This document shows positions 5,978 to 6,729 of a DNA stretch of 6,729 bases, piece by piece. Origin of the DNA: Rhodobacteraceae bacterium UBA2553. GTDB lineage: Bacteria; Pseudomonadota; Alphaproteobacteria; Rhodobacterales; Rhodobacteraceae. Where the stretch lies: positions 4,098 through 10,826 of the forward strand of contig DDMF01000131.1 in assembly GCA_002340515.1 (NCBI GenBank), given 5' to 3'. Below the pieces are notes generated by a model. It was not told the DNA's origin and did not search any database. It worked only from the letters and a program-made list of their open reading frames with translations. Within the stretch, counting starts at the first letter, position 1. Each line of letters opens with the position of its first letter. The translations under genes and the position numbers were made by a program.

Positions 5978-6481
5978 ATGACCGTATTTTCTAACCTATC
6001 CCGCCGTCACCTTTTGCTGCTTGGTATTGGGCTTACGCTGACCGCCTGCGCCCGTGGGCGGAAGGTCGACACATCAGCGCCCAAATCCACATCGGGATAC
6101 AACCCACCTCTTTACCCCAATGAAACACCCGAATTGCGCGCCCAGATCAACAAATGGGCGGATTTTTATGACATTCCGCGAGCATTGGTGCACCGGCAAG
6201 CCATCCGTGAAAGCACACACCGGCCCTGGGCGCGAAATGGCCCCTATTGGGGGCTGCTGCAAATCCTACCGCAAACTGCACGGACAATGGGCCACCGCGG
6301 CCCTGCTAATGAATTATTAGACGCGGACACAAACCTGAAATACGCCGGGAAGTATCTAAAAGGCGCATATCTGGTCTCAGGTGGCAATATTGAGATGGCG
6401 ATGAAATGGTATGCGCGCGGATATTATTACGAAGCCAAGCGGTTGGGCCTTTTGGTGGAAACCGGGCTGCGCTCCGGGTAA
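5978..6481 (+). CDS. lytic transglycosylase-like (SLT domain) lipoprotein
   Basis: Probably a peptidoglycan-cleaving enzyme anchored in an outer or inner membrane leaflet. The 167-residue product begins with SRRHLLLLG and a hydrophobic stretch ending in the lipobox LTAC, giving a lipidated Cys24 after cleavage by signal peptidase II. The SLT domain starts near residue 54. It has the catalytic-glutamate motif AIRESTHRPWARNGPYWGLLQILPQTA (Glu78) and MKWYARGYYYEAKR (Tyr145), which matches the family's YNAG region in degenerate form. It is short for a transglycosylase and consists of little more than the catalytic domain. The ribosome site is weak (AGGG, 5966-5969), so the start is less certain than others here. 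It diverges from the DUF1428 gene and has no obvious operon partner. Confidence 0.85.
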   Translation: MTVFSNLSRRHLLLLGIGLTLTACARGRKVDTSAPKSTSGYNPPLYPNETPELRAQINKWADFYDIPRALVHRQAIRESTHRPWARNGPYWGLLQILPQTARTMGHRGPANELLDADTNLKYAGKYLKGAYLVSGGNIEMAMKWYARGYYYEAKRLGLLVETGLRSG

Positions 6482-6579
6482 GGACGTACTTTCACAGGCA
6501 ATTCGCTTTCTTTCTGCATTGGAGTCTGTTTTTAGCCGCCGCATACGGGTAAACTCATTTGAAAAGTTGGGGCTAGGCG

Positions 6580-6729
6580 ATGAAGAATGTATTCCACGGG
6601 CGCAGTCAGGTGGCGCGCTCTGCACAGATTGAGGCTCCGGTTCGGCTGGAACGCTTTTCCAGAGTGGCCGACCACGCTTCCATGGGGCGGATGTCGTACC
6701 TTTCAGAGCTATTGAACCGCCCCTTGTTT
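6580..6729 (+). CDS. start of a probable hexapeptide-repeat (left-handed beta-helix) acyltransferase, cut off by window edge
   Basis: Fifty codons are open to the right edge, starting at an ATG four bases after an in-frame TAG (6574-6576). From residue 11 the sequence falls into consecutive six-residue units: VARSAQ, IEAPVR, LERFSR, VADHAS, MGRMSY. Each has an aliphatic residue first, a small or acidic residue second, and mostly a small or aliphatic residue fifth. This is the pattern of left-handed beta-helix acyltransferases such as sugar O-acetyltransferases. The MGRMSYLSE segment resembles the 'IGxYSYI' stretch in that group. The ribosome site is weak (a G-rich stretch near 6569-6572). It lies 98 bp after the lipoprotein gene on the same strand. 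The substrate cannot be told, and with so little sequence the family call is an inference. Confidence 0.55.
   Translation, partial: MKNVFHGRSQVARSAQIEAPVRLERFSRVADHASMGRMSYLSELLNRPLF

Noticed and set aside
5949..5983. TTGCAC with CTAGAT/TAGATA at 17-18 bp as promoter of the lipoprotein gene
   Set aside because: The transcript would start inside the coding region, after the start codon, and no good downstream start preserves the signal peptide.
1..6729. A new defence, mobile or biosynthetic system
   Set aside because: I looked for repeats, integrase or transposase motifs, toxin-antitoxin pairs and CRISPR arrays and saw none. The window is core metabolism and ribosomal genes plus three ordinary accessory genes.

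Overview
This window looks like the chromosome of an alphaproteobacterium, most likely a Rhodobacteraceae member of the Roseobacter group. Three things point there: the close family-level fit of the fatty-acid genes, a ribosomal protein L9 with a long acidic tail, and the order fabD-fabG-acpP-fabF next to rpsF-rpsR-rplI. It is mostly core genome. I see no mobile element, phage gene, tRNA, rRNA or CRISPR array, and no clearly new multi-gene system.

Positions 1-3878, all on the minus strand, hold the type II fatty acid synthesis cluster. Read in the direction of transcription it runs: a two-helix membrane protein of unknown function (3878-3291), fabD (3192-2254), fabG (2244-1507), acpP (1267-1034), and fabF (857 to beyond the left edge, so its C-terminal third is missing). 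FabD loads malonyl groups onto AcpP, FabF condenses malonyl-AcpP with a growing acyl-AcpP, and FabG reduces the resulting 3-ketoacyl-AcpP. fabD and fabG are 9 bp apart and probably translationally coupled. acpP has a 239 bp upstream gap with a candidate promoter and a leader carrying several short inverted repeats, and is followed by an intrinsic terminator. fabF then seems to have its own promoter.

Positions 3879-5457 hold a divergent intergenic region and the plus-strand ribosomal operon rpsF-rpsR-rplI (S6, S18, L9). It has a plausible sigma70-type promoter, a leader with a 7 bp stem that may be the S6:S18 autoregulatory site, and a strong terminator at 5426-5457.

Positions 5458-6729 are more accessory. 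A minus-strand DUF1428 (YbaA-like) gene is broken by one clear frameshift and probably a second one near its C-terminus. Diverging from it is a small lytic-transglycosylase-like lipoprotein whose signal peptide has a twin-arginine-like motif. At the right edge a new gene begins; its 50 visible residues have the periodicity of a left-handed beta-helix (hexapeptide) acyltransferase.

The items most worth a second look are the double-frameshifted DUF1428 gene, the edge acyltransferase candidate, the acpP leader, the rpsF leader stem and the L9 acidic tail.
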